Shown: piece by piece, positions 1-9,528 of the stretch
How the letters are laid out: each line of letters begins with the position of its first letter
Numbering within the stretch: position 1 is the first letter of the stretch
Source of the DNA: an uncultured Acetatifactor sp.
GTDB lineage: Bacteria; Bacillota; Clostridia; Lachnospirales; Lachnospiraceae
Direction of reading: 5' to 3'
DNA: 64,000 bases
Assembly (NCBI GenBank): GCA_910577235.1
Contig: CAJTMX010000022.1
Location: forward strand, 4,858 to 68,857
Translations under genes and position numbers: made by a program
Notes under the pieces: generated by a model
Database searches by the model: none
What the model saw: the letters and a program-made list of their open reading frames with translations, nothing else
What the model was told of the DNA's origin: nothing

Positions 1-1630
1 GGGATTCATTACTGTTAACGGCAAGGGCTTCCGGGTAGTGGGCTTCCCCCCCTGCCTCGGCACAACTTTCCAGTATCCAGCGAAATTCAGGACAGTCAAA
101 ATGACTTGTTTTTTCCTCATAATCCACATAGCGGTCATATTCGCCAAATCGCGCCATCGTGCAGTAGTGGAGCAGCGATGTGGCCGGCGTGCCAAAATAC
201 CACAGTTCCTCCTGCTGCTCTGCCAACTGGATAAGTTTTTGCGGTGTCCACTCCTCCGCCGCAATGGGCTCTTCACATGCCGCTGCATACAGAGTAAAAG
301 AGGGGATCACCAACACCTTTTTTCCCATGGGCTGCATACCGTTCCAGACTTCATCCAGAATGGATTCTCCGACGACTTTCCGGCTTGTGGCATAGTAATC
401 TGACAGATCACAGAAAGTACCCTTGTCTGCCAGGCTCCGCACATAGATGCCGCCAACCTCGATTATGTCCGGGCCGTCTCCCCGGAGCAGCTCTAATTCA
501 AACGCGTTAAGACTCTCCGTCACATCTTCCTGCCCATCACCATAGGGAACAAGCTCAATACGGTACTCCTTACTCTGCCTGTTGTACAGATTCACAAGCA
601 TTTCCAGATACTGGTCCGTGCCCACATATCCCAGGGTGACAATCTCCTTTTTGCCGTATTCCCGGCGGTCTTCGTCTTTGACGGAAACCATGGTGACTTC
701 GGTTGACCCGTACGCCAGAAGTGTTCCGGGAACAGGGCACATAAGATACCATTCCCCGTCACCGCAACAGATGTCACGCAGACGGCGATAGTCCACATTC
801 ATATATTCATCATTCCATCTCCACTTGATCTCCACATGCCCTGTCTCGGGGTCATAAACCCACAGTCCCTCATCTGTACTCAGATAAATGCCTTCATCAT
901 GTCCGCTATACACGCCCAGCGGCCTGAAGGGAAGAACATAGCATTGAGCGGGTTCCTCAACATTTGCCAGTATGGGTTCTCCCTCACCGGTGATGCAATA
1001 GCAGTAGACCCGGCCGTTTTTTCCCGCCGCAATGCCGTCAAGGCGTTCCAGCTCACAGGCATCCATCTGTAACATATTTCCGTTTTCGTCAAACAGTATC
1101 ACAAGGCTGGCCGTGCCATGGGTATAGAGGGCCAGTCTTCCGTCTATCGTGGCTATGCCTCCCTCTACGGACAGCTCGGTGACGGAATTGCGGCGTTGTA
1201 TATCTGCCCAGCGCGAGGCATCCTGATCTGCACGCCACAGCAGATTCCCGGTTTCGTCATACTTTTCCAGGAAAACACAGCCCGTCTCCTTCCACAGCGC
1301 AAAGCAATGGCTTTCCCTGTCCACGGCCAATGCCAGGCAAATGGCTTTTTCCTTGGACAGAAAGACTTCCCCCTGGTAATCACTGCTGATCTCACCCCGC
1401 AGAATCTGATACATGTCGTTGTTTTGCCTCGATATGTAGAACCATTTTCCGTCGGTAGCATATTGCTCCAAACCCTCCAACTGAATGGGGAGTTTCATCT
1501 GCCGAAAACTTGCCACTGCGACCTGGCCTGTTTCCGGCCATGTTTCGGTCTCTGTTGCTTCCCCTTGCTCACCGCAGGCAGACAATCCCAATGCCGCCAG
1601 CAGAGATATGATAAGAAAAATTTTCTTCAT
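1..1630 (-). CDS. Propeller/solute-binding lipoprotein, 3' end missing
   Basis: The frame is open from an ATG at 1630 to the window edge, about 543 codons, so the C-terminus is missing. It starts with a lipoprotein signal ending in the lipobox LSAC (Cys19). Residues of roughly 40-330 hold repeated short beta-rich segments such as STDEGLWVYD, as in a beta-propeller. From about residue 350 the pattern is that of a family 1 extracellular solute-binding protein, with LYNRQSKEYRIE and LLRGDGPDIIEVGG. The gene at 24979-27255 is a paralogue with the same layout and many shared motifs. I infer a surface lipoprotein that binds a ligand and perhaps works in uptake or sensing; no transporter gene lies next to it. 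Confidence 0.8.
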   Translation of the reverse strand, partial: MKKIFLIISLLAALGLSACGEQGEATETETWPETGQVAVASFRQMKLPIQLEGLEQYATDGKWFYISRQNNDMYQILRGEISSDYQGEVFLSKEKAICLALAVDRESHCFALWKETGCVFLEKYDETGNLLWRADQDASRWADIQRRNSVTELSVEGGIATIDGRLALYTHGTASLVILFDENGNMLQMDACELERLDGIAAGKNGRVYCYCITGEGEPILANVEEPAQCYVLPFRPLGVYSGHDEGIYLSTDEGLWVYDPETGHVEIKWRWNDEYMNVDYRRLRDICCGDGEWYLMCPVPGTLLAYGSTEVTMVSVKDEDRREYGKKEIVTLGYVGTDQYLEMLVNLYNRQSKEYRIELVPYGDGQEDVTESLNAFELELLRGDGPDIIEVGGIYVRSLADKGTFCDLSDYYATSRKVVGESILDEVWNGMQPMGKKVLVIPSFTLYAAACEEPIAAEEWTPQKLIQLAEQQEELWYFGTPATSLLHYCTMARFGEYDRYVDYEEKTSHFDCPEFRWILESCAEAGGEAHYPEALAVNSNES

Positions 1631-1748
1631 AAATGGTCCCTCGTGATTAACGCAATATATATATCCTTATCCAGCAGTCCGATCTGACTCTCTGTCAGGA
1701 AAGTCAGACCGGCATAAATAACATATGACACAAGTTATTGATTCAGGA

Positions 1749-1910
1749 TTATGGCAGGATCACTCCTGGCTTTGAGTGGATCTCTGTACTTGTTATCGCT
1801 TGGATTCCTCTATTCCACTCCTTATTGCACACCGAGCAATAGGTGACAACTGTCTGCGCCACTACCTCTTTACACGTGATCGTGCATCCCGCATGCGATA
1901 GCGAAAGTAT
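1749..1910 (-). pseudogene. Possible remnant of small Cys-rich secreted protein
   Basis: A minus-strand frame between a TAG at 1911-1913 and a TAA at 1749-1751 encodes about 53 residues with a CTITC and a CSVCNKEW motif. It has no start codon or signal peptide in frame, so it is at most a decayed 3' part. It sits about 120 bp upstream of the truncated lipoprotein gene. The paralogous lipoprotein at 24979-27255 is also preceded by a small cysteine-rich gene, which is the main reason to list it. The rest of 1631-2144 shows no gene to me. Confidence 0.3.
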
Positions 1911-2144
1911 CTATTATTCCGCATAAATTTTCTGTTTGCGCATGAACTCAATAAAAAATGTGTAACGGAATCGTCTCCTCACTTCAATCATATAAAGTAC
2001 AAACTTATTTTCTTTACTGCTTTTAAAGTTCCTGTGCTATTACGAAATATTTACGACAAATTTTTATTCATTTTACCACGCTATATATGGAAAAACTATA
2101 TCGTCTTGAGAATAAAGAAATATTCATAGAACATCATATCTTTA

Positions 2145-2173
2145 TTGACATGTATTTAGATATCCATTATACT
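2145..2173 (+). promoter_or_regulatory. Sigma-A promoter for XRE/TPR regulator
   Basis: TTGACA at 2145-2150 and TATACT at 2168-2173 are separated by exactly 17 bp. The predicted start near 2180 lies 25 bp before the MITE, so the transcript leader of the regulator gene would contain the whole element. Confidence 0.75.
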
Positions 2174-2203
2174 TTTGAAGCACAAGTCAAACACGCATTC
2201 ATA

Positions 2204-2346
2204 TAGGCAATTGCGAAACTCTTTGAAACAAGTGACGGGACTGGTCAATATATACAAAAACGGGCTCCGATGCGGTGGCAAGTCGCCCTTATTTTGTATA
2301 TATTGCCCACTCCCTGCTCCACAAAAGGGAGTTTCGCAATTACCTA
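2204..2346. mobile_element. 143-bp MITE with 18-bp inverted ends
   Basis: The ends are TAGGCAATTGCGAAACTC (2204-2221) and the complement of TAGGTAATTGCGAAACTC (2329-2346), 17 of 18 identical. The element is flanked by perfect 11-bp direct repeats ACGCATTCATA at 2193-2203 and 2347-2357, as expected from a target-site duplication. Inside, CAATATATACAAAA pairs with TTTTGTATATATTG, so a transcript would fold into one long hairpin. It encodes no protein. A shorter, degenerate relative is at 58463-58533. Confidence 0.8.
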
Positions 2347-2408
2347 ACGCATTCATAATGTGAAAGGAGTATGTTACAAGGGGATTACAAACGAAAGGGG
2401 AAATTTAT

Positions 2409-3356
2409 ATGAAAGAAATTTTTTTGGGGAATGTAATACGTCAACGAAGGTTGGATTTAGGGCTAACCCAAGAACAGCTTGGCAAGGGAATCTGTGAACA
2501 GGCAACGATCTGCCGTTTTGAAAAAGGGACACAGACACCAACGCACAATCGGGTAAAAGCATTGCTCCAGCGTCTGGGGTTGCCCGGAAATCGGTATTTT
2601 GCATTTCTCAGCAAAAATGAAGAGATGGCTGAAATGTTACGAAACGATATCCGCAAATTAGAAGTTCTCTTTCATCTGTCTAATGATGCAGACCGGTCTG
2701 AAATTCGTGCACACATATGGAGCAAATTGTACGAATTGGAAAATATCATGGATCAAGACGACCAAATTACCCGCCAATATATATTATACAACAGAGTTTC
2801 CGTAGGTTGTCCCATTAAACCCTATGATCCTGCCGAGCAAATTACAATTCTGATGAAGGCAATCCGACTAACTGTCCCCCGTTTTGAGATGGACGCTATT
2901 CATAGTTTTCACTTTAGTGACGATGAACTAAACATAATCGGTCTATTGGCTTATTCCTATTTAGAAATGGGACAAAACAGGACGGCAATCTCTATTTATC
3001 ATCAATTGTTCCAGTATATGAAAAAGAACGGTCTGCAATCGCAATCCTGTATCAGACTTTTTTGTCGGATTGCCAGTCATTATGCAAGAACATTATGTGC
3101 AGAAAGGAGATATGAAGAATCGATTGAAATCGCAGAATTGGGATGGAATGCCTGTATAGAACATGAACACTATCTGTTTCTTCCATCCCTTCTGACAACT
3201 CTCGCTTCATGTCATTACTTAAAAGGAAACACGGATCAAAGCACTGCATTTTATTATCAGGCATACTATCTTCTCAAATCCATCAAGGACGAACGCTTTC
3301 TCCCCATTCTGAAAGAAGAAATAAAAGAGCGCTTAAACTTAGAAATTCTCTATTGA
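2409..3356 (+). CDS. XRE-family regulator with TPR-like C-terminus
   Basis: The 315-residue protein has an N-terminal Cro/CI-type helix-turn-helix at about residues 8-60 (RQRRLDLGLTQEQLGKGICE), followed by a mostly helical region of about 240 residues with TPR-like helix pairs. This matches the layout of Rgg/PlcR-like regulators, which often sense a peptide with the TPR part; sensing here is inferred. The start has a ribosome binding site AAAGGGGAAA. The leader contains the 143-bp MITE, which could alter mRNA folding. It converges with the ABC exporter operon. No short peptide gene is evident next to it. Confidence 0.8.
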   Translation: MKEIFLGNVIRQRRLDLGLTQEQLGKGICEQATICRFEKGTQTPTHNRVKALLQRLGLPGNRYFAFLSKNEEMAEMLRNDIRKLEVLFHLSNDADRSEIRAHIWSKLYELENIMDQDDQITRQYILYNRVSVGCPIKPYDPAEQITILMKAIRLTVPRFEMDAIHSFHFSDDELNIIGLLAYSYLEMGQNRTAISIYHQLFQYMKKNGLQSQSCIRLFCRIASHYARTLCAERRYEESIEIAELGWNACIEHEHYLFLPSLLTTLASCHYLKGNTDQSTAFYYQAYYLLKSIKDERFLPILKEEIKERLNLEILY

Positions 3357-3431
3357 ACGCGCAGTTACTCTCCCCCCCTGAGCAGACATACCTCCTGCCC
3401 AAGGGGGAAATTTATTTTACTCTACAAACTC

Positions 3432-5213
3432 TCAGGCGATGTTTTCCATCTGCGCCGTATACAGCCTGTAATAATACCCTTTCTTTGCCATCAATTCATC
3501 ATGGGTTCCGCATTCCATGATCCCTCCCTGGTCGATATACATGATCTTATCACAATTCTTGATGGTGGACAGGCGGTGGGCGATGATAAAGGAAGTCCTT
3601 CCCTGCAGCATGGCGTCCAGACCCTGCTGCAACGCCCTCTCAGTCTGCACGTCAATACTGGAGGTCGCCTCATCCAGCACCAATATGGAAGGGTCCGACA
3701 GGAGTGTCCTGGCAAAGGATATCAGCTGTTTCTGCCCCTGAGACAACAGCGAGCCACGCTCCTTTACCTCCGTCTGATAACCGTCCTGCATACGGGCGAT
3801 AAAGGCGTCCGCACACACGGTCTCGCTGGCCCGCTTGATCTCCTCCATGGTGGCATCCAGCTTGCCGTAACGGATATTGTCCTCGATAGTGCCGGAGAAG
3901 ATAAAGCTGTCCTGTAACATAATACCCATCTGGGACCGCAGGGACTGAAGAGTCACCTGGGAGATATCCTGTCCGTCGATCAGTACCCGGCCGCTGTTTA
4001 CGTTGTAAAACCGGGAGACCAGATTCACAATGGTACTTTTGCCTGCGCCGGTGGGCCCCACCAGAGCCACGCTCTCGCCGGGCTGAACGGTAAAGGACAG
4101 ATCCTTCAGCACATCCTTGCCCTCCTCATAGGCAAAGGTCACATGTTCAAAAGTCACCTGGCCCTTGATGGGCGGCATCTGTACGGCGTCTTCCGCGTCC
4201 GCCACCGTCACCGGCTCATCCAGGGTCTCAAAGATGCGCTCCAGATACGCGATATTGTTTATAAAGTTATTAAATATATTGCCCAGGTTCATGATCGGCT
4301 GCCAGAATCTGGAGGCGTAAGAGGTGATAGCCACGATCACGCCCAGTTTCACATTTTCCGGTCCCATGACCAGCAGGCCTACGATGAACACCGCCGCCCT
4401 GACCCACACGGAGATATTGTCGATGCCGGGCCACACCAGGTTGCTGAACTTTACGGCCTGCATCCACGCGGCTTTGCAGCGGTTGGACAGAATGCCGAAA
4501 GTCTCGCAGTTCTCGTCCTCCCTGACAAAGATCTGGGTGATCCTGGCTCCCACGATGTTCTCCTGCAGATAGGCGTTTAAGTTGGAGTTCTTGTTGGATA
4601 CCTGCTGCCATGCCTTTCTCTGACGTTTCTTGATATACAGCAGGAATACCGCCAGCACCGGCACGCCCGCCAACACCACCAGAGACAGTTTTACATCCAC
4701 CAGAAACATGAAGATCACAATAAAGATCAGATTCAATATCTCCAGCACCACATTGATCAATCCGTTGGAGAGCATGTCGGACACGGAATTGACATAGTTT
4801 ACCACACGGATCAGTATCTTGCCGTGAGGTCTGTCGTCATAGTACTGAAAAGGCAGTTTCTGCAGATGGGCAAAAATGTCCTTGCGGATATCATAGATGA
4901 TCCCCTGCCCCACCCGAACCATGATCCTGGAACGGACGGTGGTGAAGAGGACGCTGGCAGCAAAGGTGCCCACCAGCACCAGCACCAGAGTCGCCAGCAT
5001 ACGCATATCCTTGTTGGGTATGGCCTCATCCAGCGCCCGCTGGGTCAGCATGGGTCCAAACAGCGCCGTGATCCCGCCCACAGCGCTGAGGCTGAGAGCC
5101 AATATCATTTTTCCAAGATATTTTTTGATATAGACAGACGCACGCAACAGATGATGATAGTCAAAAGGTGTTTCCAGCACCTCGTCTTCCCGGTATGTAT
5201 TTCTTCTTGCCAT
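3432..5213 (-). CDS. ABC exporter half-transporter, catalytic-site subunit
   Basis: The 593-residue protein has six membrane helices in residues 30-320 and a nucleotide-binding domain from about 350. Walker A is GPTGAGKST (386-394), Walker B ends LVLDEA with the catalytic Glu, and the switch histidine is H546. Its signature is LSQGQ rather than LSGGQ. It begins 3 bp after the stop of the partner gene, so the two are translationally coupled. In heterodimeric exporters of the BmrC/BmrD or TM287/288 type one site is degenerate; the sequences fit that, this protein giving the intact Walker B and switch. The substrate (drug, lipid or peptide) cannot be read from sequence. Confidence 0.9.
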   Translation of the reverse strand: MARRNTYREDEVLETPFDYHHLLRASVYIKKYLGKMILALSLSAVGGITALFGPMLTQRALDEAIPNKDMRMLATLVLVLVGTFAASVLFTTVRSRIMVRVGQGIIYDIRKDIFAHLQKLPFQYYDDRPHGKILIRVVNYVNSVSDMLSNGLINVVLEILNLIFIVIFMFLVDVKLSLVVLAGVPVLAVFLLYIKKRQRKAWQQVSNKNSNLNAYLQENIVGARITQIFVREDENCETFGILSNRCKAAWMQAVKFSNLVWPGIDNISVWVRAAVFIVGLLVMGPENVKLGVIVAITSYASRFWQPIMNLGNIFNNFINNIAYLERIFETLDEPVTVADAEDAVQMPPIKGQVTFEHVTFAYEEGKDVLKDLSFTVQPGESVALVGPTGAGKSTIVNLVSRFYNVNSGRVLIDGQDISQVTLQSLRSQMGIMLQDSFIFSGTIEDNIRYGKLDATMEEIKRASETVCADAFIARMQDGYQTEVKERGSLLSQGQKQLISFARTLLSDPSILVLDEATSSIDVQTERALQQGLDAMLQGRTSFIIAHRLSTIKNCDKIMYIDQGGIMECGTHDELMAKKGYYYRLYTAQMENIA

Positions 5214-5215
5214 CT

Positions 5216-7009
5216 CTATGCCCCCTCTCTGCGTTCCGCATTCTGCTCTCCGGTTTGCAGCTGCACGACTTGGTAATAATATCCCTTCTTCCGGATCAGC
5301 TCCTCATGGGTGCCGCACTCGGTGATCCTGCCGTCCTGCAATACCAGGATCTTATCCGCGTATTTCGTAGTGGATATCCGCTGGGCAATGATGATCTTGG
5401 TACAGGGGAAATCCAGCTCTTCCAGACTGTGCTGAATCTGCTTTTCCGTCTCCATGTCCACCGCGGAGGTGGTATCGTCCAGAATCAGGATGGCCGGGCG
5501 TACAGCAAGCGCTCTTGCCAGGGAAATACGCTGTTTTTGACCACCCGAGAGTCCCACGCCCCTCTCGCCTACGATGGTATCATATCCCTCAGGCATACGG
5601 GCGATAAAATCAGAGGCCGCCGAATATCTGGCAAATTTCACCACCTGTTCCTGGGTGATATGGCTGTCTCCGAAAGCGATATTGCCGTCTATGGAATCCG
5701 AATACAGCAGCACATCCTGGGTTGCCAACCCGATATTTTTGCGCAGCTGATGCAGTTTCATATCCTGCACCGGGATGCCGTCCACCAGCACTTCCCCCTC
5801 TGTGGGTTCATAAAATCTGGGGATGAGCTGGATCAGCGAGGTCTTGCCGCAGCCCGTCTCTCCCATGATCGCCACGGTCTCTCCCGGCTCAGCCGTAAAA
5901 CTCACGTCATGCAGGATCGGCAGCTTGCCGTCCGCATACTGAAAACTCACGTTCTTAAACTCGATCCGGCCCTCAAACCGCTGCGGCCTGTCGATGGCTC
6001 CCGGCAGGTCCACGATCTCCGGTTCGGAATAATAGATCTCCATAACCTTCTCGGAAGCGGCGGAGAACCGCTGGAATTCGTTCATAATATTGCCAAGCTG
6101 CCGCATGGGGTTGGCGATGGCCCAGATCAGACTGGAGAATGCCACATACTGCCCCATGGTTATCTGGTCCCGGATCAGGAAGATACCGCCCACCAACAGC
6201 AGTACCGCCGGCATCAGGTTGGCAAAGGACTCCACATAGGGATAGTAAGTCAGCCAGGTCAGCGCCGTCTTCTGATTGGTCTGGGAATAGGAAGTGTTAC
6301 AGTCGTCAAACTTCTCTATCTCATACTTTTCTCTGGCAAAAGCCTTTACCACCCGGTTGCCGGAGATATTTTCCTGAGCGATGGTATTCATCTCCGCCAG
6401 CTTTTCCCGCAGCGCCTTGTGCCGGGGCGCAACCTTATTCTTAAACAGAATGATGATCAGGAAAATAAAAGGCGCGATGGCAAACATGCACAGAGCCAGC
6501 CGCCAGTCCATATAGAAAAAGTATATCGCCGTGGCTCCCATCAGCGCCAGCGACTCTACGATGGTGCGGATAACCCAGGCGATCATATGCCGTACCGCAT
6601 CCAGGTCACCGGTCATTCTGGTCATCAGATCGCCGGTGCGGTATGTAGCGTAAAAATGCATATCCTGCCGTTCAATCTTATCGAACAGATATGTGCGGAT
6701 TCTGTAGAGCGTCTTCTGGGAAGTCACCTCACCGCCCATACAGGACAGATACACGATGGTAGTCCTCACAAGGGTCAGCGCCACCATCGCCACCACCAGC
6801 TCCCAGAACAGATCCCTTTTGGTGGCCAGATTTTCCGCTGCCTGCTCCCCGCTCAGGAACAGATCAATGATTTTCTGCGAAACATAAGGCACTGCCAACT
6901 GCATCACATTGTACAGGATCGTTCCCAGCAGACTTAATACATACAGAGCCCGATATCCTTTCATGTTTTCCCAGAGCCACGCAAGCTTGGATTTTTGTTC
7001 CTTTTTCAC
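5216..7009 (-). CDS. ABC exporter half-transporter, degenerate-site subunit
   Basis: The 597-residue protein is the first gene of the exporter pair. It has six membrane helices, Walker A GETGCGKT (383-390) and a canonical LSGGQ signature (487-491). Its Walker B is LILDDTTS, with Asp512 in place of the catalytic Glu, and its switch residue is Gln543 instead of His. This is the hallmark of the non-catalytic site of heterodimeric type IV exporters. The deviating LSQGQ of the partner would face this site. The start at 7009 is preceded by GAGGTGAGC-like sequence. Function is export of an unknown substrate across the cell membrane. Confidence 0.9.
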   Translation of the reverse strand: MKKEQKSKLAWLWENMKGYRALYVLSLLGTILYNVMQLAVPYVSQKIIDLFLSGEQAAENLATKRDLFWELVVAMVALTLVRTTIVYLSCMGGEVTSQKTLYRIRTYLFDKIERQDMHFYATYRTGDLMTRMTGDLDAVRHMIAWVIRTIVESLALMGATAIYFFYMDWRLALCMFAIAPFIFLIIILFKNKVAPRHKALREKLAEMNTIAQENISGNRVVKAFAREKYEIEKFDDCNTSYSQTNQKTALTWLTYYPYVESFANLMPAVLLLVGGIFLIRDQITMGQYVAFSSLIWAIANPMRQLGNIMNEFQRFSAASEKVMEIYYSEPEIVDLPGAIDRPQRFEGRIEFKNVSFQYADGKLPILHDVSFTAEPGETVAIMGETGCGKTSLIQLIPRFYEPTEGEVLVDGIPVQDMKLHQLRKNIGLATQDVLLYSDSIDGNIAFGDSHITQEQVVKFARYSAASDFIARMPEGYDTIVGERGVGLSGGQKQRISLARALAVRPAILILDDTTSAVDMETEKQIQHSLEELDFPCTKIIIAQRISTTKYADKILVLQDGRITECGTHEELIRKKGYYYQVVQLQTGEQNAERREGA

Positions 7010-7280
7010 AGCTCACCTCATTTCTGCATAACACGGGTCACGGCCATGTTATTGCGTTAATCAGTATTTGGAACATCAGTTCCCATCCTCCCCGGCAGGC
7101 ATACCCAGACAAACCGGCGCCTGGCATATCCTGCACTAAACAAGGCTATTCTAGTCCCGGCGACCACTTTAGTAAATGTAAAAAATTGTGGTAAAGATGG
7201 TTTTTTTTGCTCCTCTGTGCTATACTGAAAAAGTACCCACAAAAGGAATACCAGCAAATAAAAATCAGGAGGATATACCT

Positions 7281-7652
7281 ATGAAACAGATCTCTACCCC
7301 CAATGCTCCCGCCGCCATCGGCCCTTATTCTCAAGGATTTATCACTGGCGGACTGCTCTTTACCTCAGGACAGATCGCCCTCGACCCCGTCTCCGGTGAA
7401 GTGGTGGGCGCTACCGTTGCCGAACAGGCACATCAGGTTATGAAAAATCTGGGCGCTCTGCTGGAGGCCGCCGGTTCTTCCTATGAAAAGACCGTAAAGA
7501 CCACCTGTTTTCTGGCTGACATGGACGATTTTGCCGCCTTTAACCAGGTCTACGGCCAGTATTTCACCGGCAAACCCGCCCGCTCCTGTGTGGCTGTGAA
7601 AACGCTGCCCAAGAACGTGCTCTGCGAAGTGGAAGTGATCGCCGAAGTGTAA
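7281..7652 (+). CDS. ridA: RidA family reactive-intermediate deaminase
   Basis: The 123-residue product has the family hallmarks: the N-terminal [10 protein letters not shown] segment, [12 protein letters not shown], and the C-terminal [22 protein letters not shown] with the substrate-binding Arg and the conserved Glu. RidA hydrolyses reactive enamine/imine intermediates released by PLP enzymes such as threonine dehydratase and forms cytosolic trimers. A strong AGGAGG lies 8 bp before the ATG. The gene is transcribed divergently from the ABC exporter operon. Length and motifs are normal for the family. Confidence 0.93.
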   Translation: MKQISTPNAPAAIGPYSQGFITGGLLFTSGQIALDPVSGEVVGATVAEQAHQVMKNLGALLEAAGSSYEKTVKTTCFLADMDDFAAFNQVYGQYFTGKPARSCVAVKTLPKNVLCEVEVIAEV

Positions 7653-7668
7653 GAATATCTGTCTCCGG

Positions 7669-8074
7669 ATGAAATTGGAACAGAGCACCAACATCCTGCA
7701 TACAATACAAAATCACGAATATAGTTTTGGACAGTCTCTGCGCTATATCCGCCGGGTGCAGGGCATAACTCTGCGTTTCGTTGCCAAGGCGGTAAGAAAA
7801 ACTCCCACCTACATCAGCGATATTGAACGCGGCAACAATAGGCCTCCCGAACTCACTCTTTATAGAACTCATAAAAGCTCTGGCCATGGATCAGGCTCCT
7901 GCCGATATTCAGGACTATCTGTATGATCTGGCAGCAAGGGAACGCAGGGAGGTATCCGGCGATATCGCCTAATATATTATGACACAGTCCGATCTGCGCA
8001 AACTTATCCGTCTGGCGCAGCGAAGAGATGGTATCAAGGAAATATGGCAGGGATGTATCGGAAAATTGCAATAA
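7669..8074 (+). pseudogene. Broken XRE-type regulator
   Basis: The first 65 or so codons give a helix-turn-helix with GITLRFVAKAV and YISDIERGNNRPPE, typical of XRE regulators paired with ImmA/IrrE proteases. After about 7855 the reading frame must shift by one base to continue as FIELIKALAMDQAPADIQDY, then meets an in-frame TAA at about 7970-7972 inside a segment that in relatives reads like DIAxYIM, and resumes to a TAA at 8072-8074. One frameshift and one stop mean it is inactive as a full-length protein. A remnant of the same kind of regulator now encoded intact at 8270. Confidence 0.65.
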
Positions 8075-8113
8075 TTCCACTATATCTATGCCCCGCCTCA
8101 CTACATGTAGCGA

Positions 8114-8142
8114 TTGAATCACCGCAAAAGACATGCTAAAAT
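8114..8142 (+). promoter_or_regulatory. Probable promoter of HTH-protease-PIN island
   Basis: TTGAAT at 8114-8119 and TAAAAT at 8137-8142 are 17 bp apart and lie about 130 bp before the start of the regulator at 8270. The rest of the intergenic sequence is AT-rich with no further gene. Confidence 0.5.
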
Positions 8143-8269
8143 AATATAGCAGATTAACGGTTGATATAACGCAGACCCGGCAAAATAAAGCATATCCCAA
8201 AACAATAAATTAAGATGATATGGTAAATAATAAGGGCAAGATTCCGTAATTCTACGGCAGGAGGATGTA

Positions 8270-8644
8270 ATGAGCGAAAAAAGCAGAATATTTGGTAATA
8301 ATCTCCAGGTTATCCTGAATAAAAAAAATATACAGCCCGAAACTTTTGCTGAGCAGCTTGGATATTCCGTGCAGGAGATACACCGGATAATGGATGCCCG
8401 CCTGTTTCTTACTATGCAGGAGAGGGAAGAGATTGCCAAAGCTCTGGACGTTGACGTGGACGTCCTATATCAGGCTCAGGACGACAAAGTCTACGAAGAG
8501 GCCGGCTGTCTGGAATGTCGAGGAGAGTTCTCAAAACCGGAATACAAAAAACAGATTCTGGACCTATTTGACGTCTACTGTGATATTCAAGAGCTATTGG
8601 ACGAGGAAGGTATAAAAGAATTATCTGTAAAATCATCAACCTGA
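8270..8644 (+). CDS. XRE-like regulator preceding IrrE-type protease
   Basis: The 124-residue protein has an N-terminal helix-turn-helix-like region at residues 8-65 (FGNNLQVILNKKNIQPETFA, then a recognition-helix region VQEIHRIMDAR), followed by an acidic helical tail. An AGGAGG lies 7 bp before the ATG. It stands 78 bp upstream of an ImmA/IrrE metalloprotease gene in the same direction. In known pairs of this type (ImmR-ImmA, DdrO-IrrE) the protease cleaves the adjacent XRE repressor; I infer the same relation here. The helix-turn-helix is weaker than in classical members. Confidence 0.7.
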   Translation: MSEKSRIFGNNLQVILNKKNIQPETFAEQLGYSVQEIHRIMDARLFLTMQEREEIAKALDVDVDVLYQAQDDKVYEEAGCLECRGEFSKPEYKKQILDLFDVYCDIQELLDEEGIKELSVKSST

Positions 8645-8722
8645 TAGAATGACCAAAGTATGACAATCTCAGAGACTCCTTGAGAAAGCGGTCTTAGAGG
8701 AATGGTCCAGGGAGGATGCGAA

Positions 8723-9526
8723 ATGATTGGCAAAGATCCAGATACGGTAAAAGCCATACAGGAATTTGTGGACGAAAAAAGAAAAGAGGAACATATTGTA
8801 AATCAGGTCATAAGGGATGATGTGTTTGCGCTGTTAGAGAAACACTGTATCGTACTGTATTACCCGCTGGAGGACCCTAAAATAGAGGGTTGCCATATCA
8901 TAAAGCCTCTGGGAGCAGGTAAAGAGCAATTTGTGTTTATCAATACCACAAAGGCCGTACAGGAACAGACATGGACTGCCGCTCATGAACTGGGGCATGT
9001 ATGGAAAGTTGACAGCTACGTAAAGAATAAGCTGAAACGGTATGATCTGGATTCGGAAGACGTGGTAAACCGGTTTGCCGCCGAACTGCTCCTCCCCGAA
9101 GAAATATTTGTAGATGAGACTTTGCATCGACTAAAAGAACTGGACTATCAAGGACCGACTATATCCACTGAAACAATGGTTCGTCTGGTCACTTATCTGA
9201 TGAACTATTTCTGTACACCTTATAAGGCAGTGATTCGCCGTTTTATTGAACTGAAATATATTCAAGAAAATTCTGAGAAGAACTTTTTACGGGGCTTTGA
9301 AAGGCAGGAAACGCTTTATAAACGCTTGCGGTCGGAAAATCAATATACCCGTCTGGAAACTGTAAATAAGACCTGTTCTATGGAGACCATCGAACAGGAT
9401 ATCAATCTGCTGGAGAGTTCAGAGATCTATGCAGACAATTCAAAGGTGAACCGTCTCAGGGAACTGTTTCATTTGGAACAGATAAAATACGAGGGGAACG
9501 ATGATACTTATCGATTTGGGGAATAG
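8723..9526 (+). CDS. ImmA/IrrE family metallo-endopeptidase
   Basis: I start at the ATG at 8723 because GGGAGG lies 7 bp before it; an upstream in-frame ATG at 8702 has a poorer site. The 267-residue protein has the zinc motif HELGH at residues 88-92 and the third ligand Glu121 in RFAAELLLPEE, the classic ImmA/IrrE (COG2856) pattern. The C-terminal 120 residues are helical and charged with no recognised domain. Members cleave partner XRE repressors in response to DNA damage or phage signals. The next gene begins 2 bp after its stop, so the two are one operon. Confidence 0.88.
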   Translation: MIGKDPDTVKAIQEFVDEKRKEEHIVNQVIRDDVFALLEKHCIVLYYPLEDPKIEGCHIIKPLGAGKEQFVFINTTKAVQEQTWTAAHELGHVWKVDSYVKNKLKRYDLDSEDVVNRFAAELLLPEEIFVDETLHRLKELDYQGPTISTETMVRLVTYLMNYFCTPYKAVIRRFIELKYIQENSEKNFLRGFERQETLYKRLRSENQYTRLETVNKTCSMETIEQDINLLESSEIYADNSKVNRLRELFHLEQIKYEGNDDTYRFGE

Positions 9527-9528
9527 AT

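Noticed and set aside
5168..6937. 589-codon plus-strand open frame opposite the ABC exporter gene
   Set aside because: It lies antisense to a clear ABC transporter gene with all motifs, has no ribosome binding site and a His/Gln-rich composition typical of antisense reading.
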